Below are positions 10,065-21,400 of a DNA stretch of 64,000 nucleotides, one piece after another. A program made the translations under genes and the position numbers. The stretch is from contig CAJNAR010000156.1 in the NCBI GenBank assembly GCA_905220665.1, positions 496,001 to 560,000 of the forward strand, given 5' to 3'. Positions within the stretch are counted from its first letter, which is position 1; each line of letters opens with the position of its first letter. A model generated the notes under the pieces. The model was not told the origin of the DNA and made no database searches. It saw nothing but the letters and a program-made list of their open reading frames with translations. The DNA is from Albugo candida. Lineage: Eukaryota > Oomycota > Peronosporomycetes > Albuginales > Albuginaceae.

Positions 10065-12454
10065 CGCTCCCTTGTTTTATTCACTCCCTTTTTCGTTAGA
10101 TTCATACCCTTCTAAGTCACGCGACCCACAATATTATACATTTGATTATTTGCCGCAGCACATGAGTCGTGTATTTCCGACGCCGACGCTAATACCGATT
10201 CAATGACGTCTATTCCCGAATGTTCTCAAACCGACATCGATTCCGTGGCGCTTAGCGTTTCCATTTAGCATGGATTTTATTCGGTATGCCGTTTCCTGAT
10301 TTTACTCACCGGCACGATCGATCGAACGGCAACTACGTCTATTGTGGCCCATTAATCTACATTCTCCACATCTCCGTTTTCCTATGCGACCCTCTTCGTG
10401 CTCGAATCGGGATGCGTCTCGCTTCATACTGTTCTTTGGGAGATTTGTTGCGCCAACCGGTCTTCTGCGGGGTTGTGGATTCAAAACGGCGATTTGAACT
10501 AGACAGCAATGCTCTGGCCATCGAGCAACTTTGCGAAATTCGAATCGGCTTCTCTTGTTCGACTGCCGGAAGGATATTGATGCGCGCTCGAATCAATTTA
10601 TACTACATTTTTTCCTCTGCTCTGATTGATTTGTTCACAGCAAAGATTAACTTTCAAACGATTCACGACTCTCACATCTTTTGAGTTCCATTCCGGGTAC
10701 CATTGCGCGTGAAAGCTGAAAAATGTCAATATATTACTATTCTCAACAATGGCCGCGAGCTCATGTGCGCAAGGAATACCCATTGCCAATGAATAGTATC
10801 GGGTGCAAGGACGAGGTTCTTGCTCAATTTTCCATGTCGTACAAGACATTTTTTATTTTTCCAGATACCGATGCGAATTTTTCTGGAAGGTTCAGCAAAT
10901 TATGCATCTTCTCCTCGCTTCTTCAATTTTCCTCTGCTTTGATGTGGTGATTAAGTGCAATTGCCAGCTTGTTGAAAAGCGATGATAAGTACCCCCGCCA
11001 GACTTGTAGATACTTTTATTATGGTGGCATGGGATCCCTATGCACGCGAAAATACCTTGTTCCCAAAATGTGAATGCCGTTAAGTACAAGCGTTCATGAA
11101 TCGTTTCTTGTAGACGTGCCAAGTCGTTGTCACGTACTCGAGTACCTCTGAATTCTCCAGCTGAGAGATTAGTAAGCTGCTCATCATAATCTTTCACCGT
11201 CCGGGTCGACACCAAGACGTTCCATATTTGCACAAACTCGTCGAAATTGTTTTGAGTTGTGTACTGCTTTTCGAAATTGGCAACGATATTTTTGTTGATA
11301 TGCCAAATGCACAGCAGATTCGAGGATGACGGGAAGACTTGTGCGATGACCGCCAATAGGGCCAGTTCCCGGTTCCCGGTCCGTAACGGTTACCTTTGGC
11401 GCAGTCCGTTTTTTTCCCCGCGAGTTGGTTGCTTCAAACGTTGACTCATGCGTTGTACAAAGTGCGCAGGTTTTAGAAGGTGGTCATTTTTGTCATCCTT
11501 AGCGTTGAAAAAATTGAAGTCGGCTTGACACCCGTATCCGTCGTTTTCTTCACTTCTTCCGCATGTTCTTCGATGAGCCTTCTATAGGTCGAATTCCCGG
11601 AGAGATCAAGAAACATCTGTGATTATGCTTGCTGTGCATCGTCTTCAACTTCCATCTCGCATTTTTTTGGGAATAATTCGCAGAGAGGAGAAAGGAGCGT
11701 TCAATGCGCCGAGATGTTTTCTGTGACTTTCGTTCTGACACTTGAGACAGGTGTGCGCCACCACGGTCACATTTCAAGTATGTATTTTCCGGTAACCGAA
11801 CGTCTGGTAGTCACTGCGTATCCCTGTCCAAGATACCATTTCTGTGCTGTGTAAAGCAGCTCTTCACGGCTAATTTATTCGGACTCTTGGGGAGAGAGCA
11901 TACCTGGAGTGTTGATCGCATCAGATGAGCAGAAAGGTGTGGCATTTGCTGCGCGTCAACCGATCAATTATTGCGTGAGTGGCAGCATCTCTTTACATAC
12001 CGTTGTCGTTCGGCGTAAGCAAAGCCTCCAATATCGATGTCGAAGAAAAGTCGGCTGCATCCGTTGTATCTGAGAAACAGAAAGTGTGGCGTCAATTACC
12101 AGTTGCTTCCGTTATAGTATGAATGCCTTGCTAGAATGAGCACTCTCTTAACAGTACCAATCTCATGATGCATAGTTGGAGTTGGTGGAAGGTAAGTCGC
12201 TGAGAGGGAAAAACGTTCTCTTTTGAAATTGAGAAGTGAAGAACAAGTCGGTTGCATCCGTTGAATGTGAAGAGTAATCACGTAGACGTAGCCAAAAGCT
12301 TTTGCTCACGTGACTTAAAAGAGAGTGAGTATAATAATTTCCTAATTGAATGTATAATAATGTGGATCACGTGATATGAAAGGGAGTGAATATAGCAATA
12401 CCCTATAATTATGTGTGTCACGTGACTTAAAAGTGAGCGAATAGAACAATTCCC
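10065..12454 (-). mobile_element. MULE-B, Mutator-like element with iterated terminal motifs
   Basis: The right end holds three tandem units of about 50 bp (near 12305-12345, 12350-12402, 12403-12454), each with a CACGTGA core, an AAAAG(A/G)GAGTGA-type block and a TTCCC-type end. The left end (10065-10145) carries the inverted motif (TTCACTCCCTTTT.., CACGCGACCCACA). A transposase pseudogene lies between on the minus strand. The same end motif recurs at 38207-38430, 39165-39508 and 46195-46288. Confidence 0.75.
10302..11790 (-). pseudogene. MULE-B transposase, frameshifted in the catalytic motif
   Basis: Mutator-type transposase read right to left. A FAR1-like region at 11777-11560 has KCDRGG near its start and KLKTMHSKHNHRCFL at its end. 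The catalytic core includes LLCIWHINKNIVANF (about 11320-11270). A SWIM-like GIPCAHELA follows near 10775, then a basic tail with the knuckle RRCGECRLMGHNRRSC (about 10360-10315) and a stop at 10302. The catalytic TDRE is followed by a 7-bp tandem duplication (TTCCCGG on the plus strand, 11366-11372 and 11373-11379) that throws LALLAV out of frame. Further shifts occur near 10880 and 10600. Confidence 0.85.
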
Positions 12455-12469
12455 AAAATAGACCACGGA

Positions 12470-13304
12470 AAATTTTATTCAGTCCCCATCTCCATAAAGT
12501 AATAGATTACAAATTTTATATCAAAAAAAATGGACCTCTGTGTCAATAGGTACGTTGTATTGTATGCTGATTGTGCTGTAAATAGTCATATTTATCTGAC
12601 AATTCCTTCATTGCAGGTGATCTACTCTCAGTAGATCCAGCAGTTCACTTCGCCTGCAAAGGGCAGCTTGCACTCATTTGCAGCAAAGTGCAAAGCAGCG
12701 AACCATGTTTCAAATGCAGCTTGCTTGCATGCTCTTAGTGGTGATGGAAAGATTTTGCTGCGCGCAGCTCATCTACAGTACTAGCAGTGGCTTAGTGATG
12801 ACCGAAAATTTTAAGTTTCGTGGACTGTGATCAAGTGCAAGTAATTGTGACTATATGCCATTAACTAGCTGCAACTCCAATTTACTATAGGCTTGTTGAC
12901 ATCCACAATTGGCCATCTTTGCGCCCTTGTTTTTCGTCATTAAGTGGTACTACTATCTGGTGATGATGCTGATCAGCATTGATGGCTGGCTCAACAGAAG
13001 AATCAGCAGCACCAACAACATCTGAAGCAGTAGATTTAGATGTAGACTTCGCTTAACAAGTACAAAGTTTGCTGAAAGAGAAGTTTTTTTCGTGATTTTG
13101 TTGTATTTATTCGGTTGCATCTATTCAGACCAATGAAAGGACACGATTTCCGTTTATTTCGAGGGTGAGAGCTAGATAACGATTACCGTGGCTTTATTTA
13201 TATTCTGTTATATTTTTACACCAATCAGAAGCCACGCATTTCATTGATCTATGGAGGCTGAGGGCTGATTAAAGAAAAAAGGTGGGGGATGAATAACGAT
13301 GCCC
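12470..13304. mobile_element. Family A element A2, left-truncated
   Basis: The right inverted repeat (13085-13304) ends GGTGGGGGATGAATAACGAT. The left side starts at the inner sub-repeat only (TTCAGTCCCCATCTCC), which matches A4 right at 34190-34220 in inverse. The interior 12860-13075 is a shortened relative of the A3 interior: GGCTTGTTGACATC, GCGCCC..TTTTTCGTCAT, GATCAGCATTGATGGCTGG, then CAGCAGCACCAACAAC and GTAGATTTAGAT. No intact frame. Confidence 0.72.
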
Positions 13305-13594
13305 AGAAATTATATCAGGATAATAAAGGGAGCTGCTATCCGTACCCTTCCTCTCCTCACATGTTACATGTATTTTAATACCCCCCTTATTTAGGTAATA
13401 GATTACCCCTTCTTGCGCGGCACATGCTGAACGGGAAACCCCTTGAACCATCCCTTGAACCCCTATACAACACATATGTGCTACACGACCACGGCCTCTT
13501 CTCCACCTTAACGCCTTCCTTCTCTGCTAACAAAGGGACATTACAGCTCTCAAACTTCCACTTTATCGTCACGCTGTCTAATTTTAGCTTATGA

Positions 13595-15742
13595 AAGACC
13601 CCCCCAGTGCCTTCTCTCAAAAAGCAGATCACGCGATCAAAGCATTTTCCATGCAGAACGGGTTTTGTTAACCGCGATCGGTCAAAGACAAACAAGGCTG
13701 GCACGTAAATAAAAAAATACGGAAGGTCTGGTTGAAAGGTGCACATGCCCGAGTTCACGAAGTTAAGGGAGCGGCCTTCGTCGGACGTCAACAATAAAAG
13801 CAAACTGCAAGTGGCAAGCTGACATTCAGTAAACAATAAGCGAATGCACCTATGTCTAGAATTTTGAAGTCCTCCCGTGCGGGCAAAATAACGCAGAAGA
13901 CCCTTCCACATATGCGATAAACCGAGTCATACAACCGAAAAAGAAGTGCAAGTGATGATAATGACAAAGGCTGGGGTGACACCGTACGCAATTCTTGCGA
14001 CCCTTCGTCAGAACGATCCGTTTTGCTTGCTGCTGGAAAAGACGTGTACAATACCAAGCAAAGGGTATGGCGATCACAATCTGCCTCGTAATGTTTACTT
14101 TGACAAAGGTTCTAAACATCCTCCAGGTTAGTAACTCTGCGCTGAACGGCCGACGACCAGGTGAGGCTCTTTTGGACCGTTTTGAGAAGGAATAGGTCTA
14201 TCACAAGCTTCACCAAAGTGATAGTCGAGAGTTGACTTATTTATTATTTGCGCCAACAACAGCTATATCACTTGCAGCGGAATTCATATCAAATGCAGTG
14301 CGTAGCACAATATTCAATGTTACAAAAATTATGCGTGCTTTATAATGTACCACTGATCAAGCCCATTATCTCTATGTACACAAAGGTCTTAATGGACTCG
14401 TCGCACAAGACAAACAGGTAAAGTTTGATGGTTCTGCTAAGCTTTACCAGCGTTAGGCGTAAACTAACGGCCGATATCATGGATATAAACTGAAGTTGTT
14501 GCATAAAATTGGGGTTACGCCAAAAAAGAAGACAGTATCGCTGTCTTACGCCTTCCCTTCCGAAGAAAAGCGAAAGAGACTACGTATGGGCTCTGAGTCA
14601 ATTTCGGGACTTCTTTGGGCATTTACTCAGTTCCGGCAAAATAGCTGTGGTTGTGGATCGTGAAGTGGCGCTGGTTGCAGGCACAAAAATGGCGTTCCCA
14701 AGTGCTACTGTGCTGATCTGCTCTTGACATCGAAACAAGAATGTGCAAGCAAGAGCGAAGCGGCACTTTTGCAAGACGGAGGAGTACGATAAGTTCTGAA
14801 ACTAGTGGATGGCTCTCTGCAACGCACCTACAGAAGCGGATTATCACAAGCAACGGGCATTCTTCCCGCCAAGCTTGCCGCTGCAATTGGCAAAATACTT
14901 GGAGGACACTTGGCTTGAAAAGCACAAGGAAGGATTTGTTACTGCCTGGACCAAAGATTCCCTACATATTGGAGATGCTGTCACGTCGCGTGTAGGGGGG
15001 AGCCATGCATTTCTAAATAGTGAATTGCTGTTTCAATACTTGACTTAGATGAAGTGTACAGCAATATTGGCCTCGCTGGAGATGCCCAACGCCGCGAAAA
15101 TAGCCGACAGATCGGTCCTCAGGATGCAGCTTCCAGTTAAACTCAAAGCTCAATTCTTGGGAAACGTCGTTCTCAAAATTTCAGCACATGCACTGGGCAA
15201 GGTATGTGAACAATGAATGTCGTTTTTGCCAGGCGGGCATGAGCAATAACAGCTGGCACTCGATCCCAATGGAGTAGAGGAATGCAGTAACCTTTGTGGG
15301 AACAATGGGACTCCCCTACCAACGTTCTCTACGAAAGATGTTGACCAACAATAGGTGTTTCAAGGTTTCAGACTTCCATATACATTGGTGCCTCCAGCAA
15401 CCACCACCGCCTACAAATGCACAGCAAGAGCGAAATTTCCGCTATATTGTGGAGTCGGTTTCAACACGGTACAAGGATGAACGAATACCAGCAGTCCATG
15501 CTTCGAACCGCACTTGAAGCATTAGATTTCTCGCACGCATTTTTCATGAAGAATACCGTAGTAGCGCGAACACGTGGGCGGCCATTGGGCTCGCAAAACC
15601 GTTCTTCAACAAGGCGCGATCCTTCACTTTTTGAGCATGTGGAGGAAAAACGCCGCAATAAGCGAAAATGCGGGCATTGCAAGGATGTAGGACAGTACAG
15701 ATTCACCTGCCCATTGCTTGCGGAGAAAGTTGCCGGTATCAG
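13595..15742 (+). pseudogene. MULE-D transposase part, multiply broken
   Basis: A FAR1-like head around 13610-13760 reads AIKAFSMQNGF then KTNKAGT and KKIRKVWLKGAHA across shifting frames. AGVTPYAILATLRQNDPF follows at 13970-14026, then GRRPGEALLDRFEKE ending at 14195, the counterpart of LGRSPLEAFLDTLEEN in MULE-1. The catalytic core is at 14570-14760 (ERDYVWALSQFRDFF, VVDREVALVAG). The conserved CIWH Trp codon has become TGA (near 14727). The C-terminus at 15590-15720 has TRGRPLGSQNRSSTRRDPS and the knuckle RKCGHCKDVGQYRFTC. The first catalytic Asp remains. Many shifts and stops. Confidence 0.8.
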
Positions 15743-16634
15743 AGCAATCAGCCAAATTGAGAGCAAGCGCAATGCAAGTCAGCAGCATTCATGCATGCGG
15801 GTTTGTCTTGAAATGCCTTTGGTACTTTCTAACCGACATCTTCCTTTTTTCCAGACTCATCCCATTACTGTGACAATTACCGATGGCGGAAAATGCAAAA
15901 TCGCAAGAATAGGGCGTTGAAGTAAGCCGCAATGATTGTGTATAATTTCTTCGTACCGGTTTTTTTTCAGGCTATTGAAATTGATAGTGATTCCGGCGGC
16001 GATGTTGTTGAAGAAGGCTGGACGCTAGAGGAAGAAATGTAACCGCTATATTTGGCCAGCAGCTGGCTCAATGACCAGAAAATCATATCATTTCTCCGAA
16101 CTTACACCCCGGAGTCGACGGCGGTTATCATAATGCCGCACATAAGGAGATTCCTTTTCGGCAATTGCAAAAAATACGAAGCGTCTTCCTTGAGTCTCTG
16201 AGAGTGCACACACCATCTTCATCAATAATCCTGACAACCGTATTGTGCACAGGAATATATATGTATGGGAAGTTCCCGATCTCACCATGCACCTCGTGTA
16301 CTCGCTGCAGCCCCCGATGCACGACTCCGATGATTTACTTTTCATGACCAGCTTTTCAGGGTCACTCTGGCCAACAACTAGTTGGAAATCGTAAGTGGCC
16401 TGTTTATGATTGATGCAGCTGCACACTACTCTCCACTAACTCACTATTTTTTGCAATAGATTTATTCCGCAAGTCGCTGATTGCCCCAAGCAGACCTATG
16501 GTATTTCATGCGGATTATACGTAAGCTTTTTTGCCAGGGAAGCCGCTCAAGGTCGGGCTATCGGGGGAGCTTCCCCGCTTGCTCCTGAACTCCGCGCGGA
16601 ATTGTTGCCCCAGCAGGGAGCCTTAGAATGCAAA
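15743..16634 (+). pseudogene. MULE-D linker and Ulp1/SENP-like (C48) protease domain
   Basis: Continues the transposase frame. Two candidate introns end at CAG near 15854 and 15970; between and after them lies an acidic linker (EIDSDSGGDVVEEGW), then a TAA stop at 16038-16040. Beyond it SSWLNDQKIISFLRTY resembles the WLND opening of Ulp1 proteases. A 69-bp intron at 16391-16459 joins TSW-KS to FIPQVADCPKQ. CPKQTYGISCGLYVSFFAREAA is the Gln/Cys active-site block of the family (QxxxxSCGxYV), and the frame ends at 16634. The His/Asp part cannot be read in one frame. Ulp1-like domains joined to MULEs are known from plants; here they share one transcription unit by inference. Confidence 0.65.
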
Positions 16635-16931
16635 TGATTACATAGGTATGATCAGGTGGGAATTAGGATTGTGCAGACTATAAAGAATTTTGTCTGTCGC
16701 TCTTATTTTCATGATAACTTTCCATTTATTACGAGCCCTTTCAAACCAATCAGTAAATCAACGATAGATTCAGCAGTCACAACACTTTATTATTCAAATC
16801 ATATGTCAATCGAAATTCTGTTGAAGCATCTCCCTTTACCAAAACTGAAGCGCCGAACTCAACACATAAACAAACCAAAACATCACAAGGTATTGACTCA
16901 TGTTTGATTATCGGGGGTAGGTGTTTATTAT
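16635..16931. other. No gene recognised
   Basis: AT-rich gap between MULE-D and A3. Short frames only. Confidence 0.5.
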
Positions 16932-17886
16932 AGGGAATCGTTATTCAGCACTCACCTTTTCTATAATCAGCACTCAGCCTTCATAGCTTAATTGATTAGT
17001 GGCCTGTGATTAGTTTGAACGAATAAAACAGAATAAATAGAATTAAATTGCGGGAATCGTTATCCAGCCCCCACCCTTCATAAATTAATAGAAAGCGTGG
17101 CCTCTGCTTGGTCTGTAAAAGTGCAACGGAGTGAATAAAAAATATCTAAAATCACACTCTCAACTTCAATTTACTTTTAGGCTAGCTGACATCTAGAATG
17201 GGCTATCCTTGTGCCAATGCTTTCCGTCATCAAGTAATACCGCTGTCTGTTGATGATTTGGATCAGCATTGGTGGCTGGTACAGCCAATGCCAGTTCATA
17301 TTGAGGCTGGGACCATGCCAATTGGGATTGAAATAGCATTGAAGAGGATTTACGATGCGCATGGGAATGGTTCCAATCATCGTAAGCGTGCGCTGCTAGA
17401 CAAGTCTTGGAAGTCCTAGATACGGAAATTCACGATCCTGTGCAAGTGCGCACGCGTGATAAGACATCGATCTCAACGCAGCGAATTCCATCGAAGTTTG
17501 AGCATGTTACTGCTGCTTTATATGTTCCTGTGCATCGCCGAAGATGTCGAAAAAATGGCAAAAGACAGGTCATAATGCCAGAACCTGCCGTCAAGAAGCA
17601 ACAGCAGCACCAACAGCACCAGCAACACTTGCATAAGCAGATTTAGATACAGACTCAGATTAAGTGGTACAAAATTTGCTGAAACCAAGATTTTTTTCGA
17701 GTTTCTTGTTTTCATTTCGTTGCATTTATTCGAACCAACCAGAGGCCACGATTTTAAATAATTCATGAAGGGTGGGGGTGATTAACGATTCCCGTGATTT
17801 GATTTTTTATTCTGTTATACTTATTTCAACCAACGATAGGCCACTAATCTATAAGCTATGGAGGCTGAGTTCTGACTAGCGATTCT
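16932..17886. mobile_element. Family A element A3
   Basis: The left inverted repeat (16932-17130) starts GGGAATCGTTATTCAGC, with the second sub-unit GGGAATCGTTATCCAGC at 17054. The right repeat (17700-17886) ends ..TATGGAGGCTGAG..GATTCTC. It encloses a transposase 3' scrap on the plus strand. Target duplications are not clear (TTTATTATA left, TATATCTTA right). Confidence 0.78.
17165..17645 (+). pseudogene. SWIM-finger and C-terminal scrap of a MULE transposase inside A3
   Basis: Starting GGCTAGCTGACATC after a pyrimidine-rich, acceptor-like stretch, the plus strand encodes GYPCANAFRHQV, the C-x-H half of a SWIM finger, then LDQHWWLVQP. A frame change near 17418 leads to a basic region RTRDKTSISTQR..SKFEHV and HRRRCRKNGKR, a degenerate version of the C-terminal knuckle of other MULEs here, and a His/Gln-rich end. 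There is no catalytic domain. A2 and A4 carry shorter relatives. Confidence 0.65.
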
Positions 17887-17889
17887 CTA

Positions 17890-18012
17890 TATCTTACGTT
17901 AAAGCATTAATTAAAGCTACCTTTTCGACCAATCATTGTTACAAAAACTAGTTAATCAGAGGTGTTTTGTCTGTGGCATTAGCCAGAACGTATGTGGCAA
18001 TAGTCACACCTT
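17890..18012. repeat. Repeat arm, inverse of 4471-4584
   Basis: Contains TTCGACCAATCATTG, CAGAGGTGTTTTGTCTGTG and ACGTATGTGGCAATAG, the reverse complement of sequence left of A1. Confidence 0.6.
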
Positions 18013-18063
18013 ACAATAAATTACGGTCTAGAGCATTACTAATAATTAACATGATGAAATACG

Positions 18064-18215
18064 TGTTGGAAGGACTTAAGAATGTGCTTTAGGTTTCTAG
18101 TCGCACTTGGTACTTAGTCGAAAGGATTGGTTAGGATTTTAATTTTCTTGAAAATAAAACCTCGGTTTCGGCAGCTTTTCCCTACAACGAAACCGTCTTC
18201 GCTCACCTGCCAACA
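18064..18215 (+). repeat. 5' LTR of Copia-1
   Basis: Starts TGTTGGAAG, ends CCTGCCAACA, and contains GTCGCACTTGGTACTTAGTC and AATAAAACCTC, a probable polyadenylation region. It pairs with 22480-22627. The primer-binding region starts at 18216 with GATTATGAACCC. Confidence 0.92.
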
Positions 18216-18489
18216 GATTATGAACCCAATCAAGATTCCACCACCCAAGACTATGGAAGAATCCGACAGATTAGATTAGTCGAAGATGGACCGAATGATG
18301 CTACTGCTGGAGACACTCGAAAATTTACTGCATAAGATCGAAACCTAGCAGAGCTTCGGCTGGTCCGTCCCGCCACCTGCGCGAACGGGAAGTGTATTTG
18401 CTTGACCAAGCAAACAAGTACAGGGTTTGACGATGTCATCACTGGTTGCGAAATCGATGCAGAATCATGAAAGTGGATGAGAAGAAGAT

Positions 18490-21400
18490 TTGCCCATGCG
18501 GTGCAACAAAATACGTATGACGGGCTCCCACCGAGTCACATTCCCGTCAGGAAAGAATATGAAGCTCGCAATTCAGGCATTTGACGGGATGGAAACACAC
18601 TCTGGTCTTGGAGCGCCGTTTACTCAATGGGCTTCTCGTTTCTTGTGGCAACTATCGCATGCCCAACAAGCATTCGGCGGGATTTGCAGTGAGGGGGTGA
18701 AGATGGACAGCCTAGGGCGCCATCTGAGCGGCAAAGCGCCACTTATTACGAGCAGCAAGTCCCTCAATGGGTGACACAGTGCTCTACCGTTGAACAAGTT
18801 GGCCGGATTAACGAAGTGTTTTGGCCCAATACCACCATAACGCAAGCAAAATGGTTTTTTACGACACAAAAACCGACTGGACGTTCTTTGAGCGAGCATT
18901 TTCTATTCTTGTCGGCAGTCAGTGAAAAAGATGATACGCTTCTGAAAAGCGTTACCAAGTACGCAAAACCTGATTTCAAACAAGCTCTGATGGCCCGTGT
19001 CAGCACAATGAGAGAAGAATCCAGACGGCAAGCCGAGGAATGGTGTCAATTTCCCCAGCTTATGGTTTAAGGCATCAGTGATGCACCAAGAAAGCCAAAA
19101 AAAAAATGGACTCGAGACCGAATCGGTGCGATAAGGGAATCGAAGCCGAAGACGCGAATGAAATGCTACAATTGCGAGAAAAGTGGACATATGAAAAAGG
19201 ATTGCCGGAAATCAGAGCTCCATCAGCAATGAAGACATCGTTGTAGGGATTGAATGCAAAAGTACTGCACTCTAACGAACGAAGACAGTATGGATTCTAG
19301 ACAGCGGATCCAGCAGGCTTCTCGTGACGGATAGAAGCATGTTACAACATCGAAAGAAGTGCAAGGACTCATGCATACTTCCAAATGGGAAGGAAGTGAA
19401 GATGAGATGGACAGGATCGGCGAAGATTATCGCAGCAGCCACCCGTTTACCGAGGAAGTTTTTCTTGAACGATGTGCAACAGTCGGAACACCTCCCTTGA
19501 AACATTGTCTCGTATGGAAAGTTGGAGGCGAAGAGATGCAAGTTGATGTATCAAGCAGATAGATCGAGAGTTGTTCAACGTACTTCTGATGGTGCGATCG
19601 TGTTCAAAAGCAAATATGGCCAAGAACGTTCTCGAACTGATACAGAAGGTTGAGAACGCGTATCAAGTGTTATGGATATATTCGCTTCAACTGAATCCGT
19701 GAACAAAACAAACAAGCGGATAGGAATTCTTCTACACTTCCATCAACAATTTGGTCATCTAAATTACTATACTATTGAGCGCATAGTAAAGATTCCGGAA
19801 TGAGGAATGGAGATTGACGACTACGGCGATTGAAATGCTCTACTTGCGTGGAAAGCAAGAACAAAGAACAAACACTCTCGAAAAGAAACCGGTATAAACT
19901 ACTGAATTGGCGGAGTCATATGCAGTGATCTGAAGGACCCGATCACGCGTCTAGACCGAAACGGAAATCAATACTTGGTCAATCTCATCGACTACAAATC
20001 GAACTATTGTCGGGTTTTCTTGGCCAAGATTAAGAGTGAACACCATCAGCTGTAAAATTCCAAGATTTCCTGATTTACCTCTAGAAGAAATTTGATTGTA
20101 AGATTCATGCTCTACGAACTGATGGCGGCGCAGAGCACAGAGATGTCGACGCTTTTTGCAAAGAAGAGGGAGTACGAAGACAAATCAATGGGGTCGAAAA
20201 TTAAGCCTCGAATGGGAAATCCGAACGAATGGTATAGGACAGTCATGAACCTAGTGCGGTCTATGATATTTGGAAGCTCCATGGCGCTAACTGCCGGGGT
20301 GATGCCACTGAATATGCGACGTATATCCTAAATAGAAGCCCAACCAGATCGAATGAAGGAAGAAAATACCCTTTGAAAGTGTTGACCGGGAAGAATACAA
20401 GTCTAGTTGATGTCGTAACATTCGGTTCACCTTGTTCGGTTCGAGTTCGTGTTGGAAAAAGGTCTCTTGCAAAACCAAGTGAACGAGGCACTGTCATCGG
20501 AAAATGCGATGAAATCAAAGGGTACAGAGTGTATTTACCCAAATCAAAGGCTGTCATTATCACTCAACACATTTCAAATGTAGAGTCAAAAGTTGGAAGG
20601 AGAAAATGGAAATGGAAATTATGAGGGACGTCAACAGGATTTGACAGATGTAGACAAGAAAGCTCATGAGAATACCAACGTTAGAAGGGAATCAATCACA
20701 ACTGCTACAAGAACACGAACAAACATCAGCAAGAAGGATTCAAGAAACAAGATGTTGAATAGAAACCAAGGAGGCAAAGCTTCAGCGCGAGAGATCGCTT
20801 CAGTGCTTATGGAGCCGGATCCTAAGACGAACAACCAATCAATGAAGTCAGTAAAGCATGTCGAATGGAAGAAGGCTGCAGACGCAAAACTAGCCTCACT
20901 GGACGAAAATCAAACATGGACGATGGTACCAAGAACTAAAGATACCAAAGCCTTACATACCAAGAGAGTATTCAAGCGAAAAAACGACGCAAACGGGAAT
21001 TTGGAACGGTTCAAGGCTAGAATGGTTGCCTGCGGGAACGAACAAGTATTCGGAGTCAACTATGATGTGACATTTGCAGCAGTCATGGATCTAGGGACAA
21101 AAAGCCCATACTAGCTTTAGCGAGGATCTGGGGAATGCCAGCGAGGCATGGTGACGTACCTAATGCGTACGTGAAGGTACCAACAGAAAAGAACTTGAAC
21201 CTGTACTTGCACGTGCCTCGAGGAATGAAAATTTCGGTTTGGAAGATGGATTATCTCGGTGTTACGGGCCGTGATCAAGTGGCACTGCGATTATAGTAGT
21301 GCATAGATGGGTGGAAGCAAGAAGGACGGCTATGGAGTCATTTTTTGCATGTAGAGCTGAGCGATGCAGGTTTTAAGCAAAGTATCGCAAACTGATTTTT

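Larger units (their letters stand above)
13326..16650 (+). mobile_element. MULE-D, Mutator-like element with a C-terminal Ulp1 domain
   Basis: It begins GGGAGCTGCTATCCG just right of A2 and carries a FAR1/MULE transposase followed by an acidic linker and an Ulp1/C48-type cysteine protease domain. The 5' and 3' parts are duplicated in the deletion derivative at 4801-5250, which supports a single element. I could not find clear terminal inverted repeats, so both borders are approximate. Confidence 0.65.

Noticed and set aside
13387..13911. 174-residue minus-strand frame
   Set aside because: It is the antisense of the MULE-D 5' region. The plus strand carries recognisable FAR1-like text.
4471..18012. 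A single giant autonomous transposon bounded by the 4.5 and 18 kb inverted arms
   Set aside because: No matching target duplication was found outside the arms, and A1 has its own duplication inside them. Kept only as a tentative finding.
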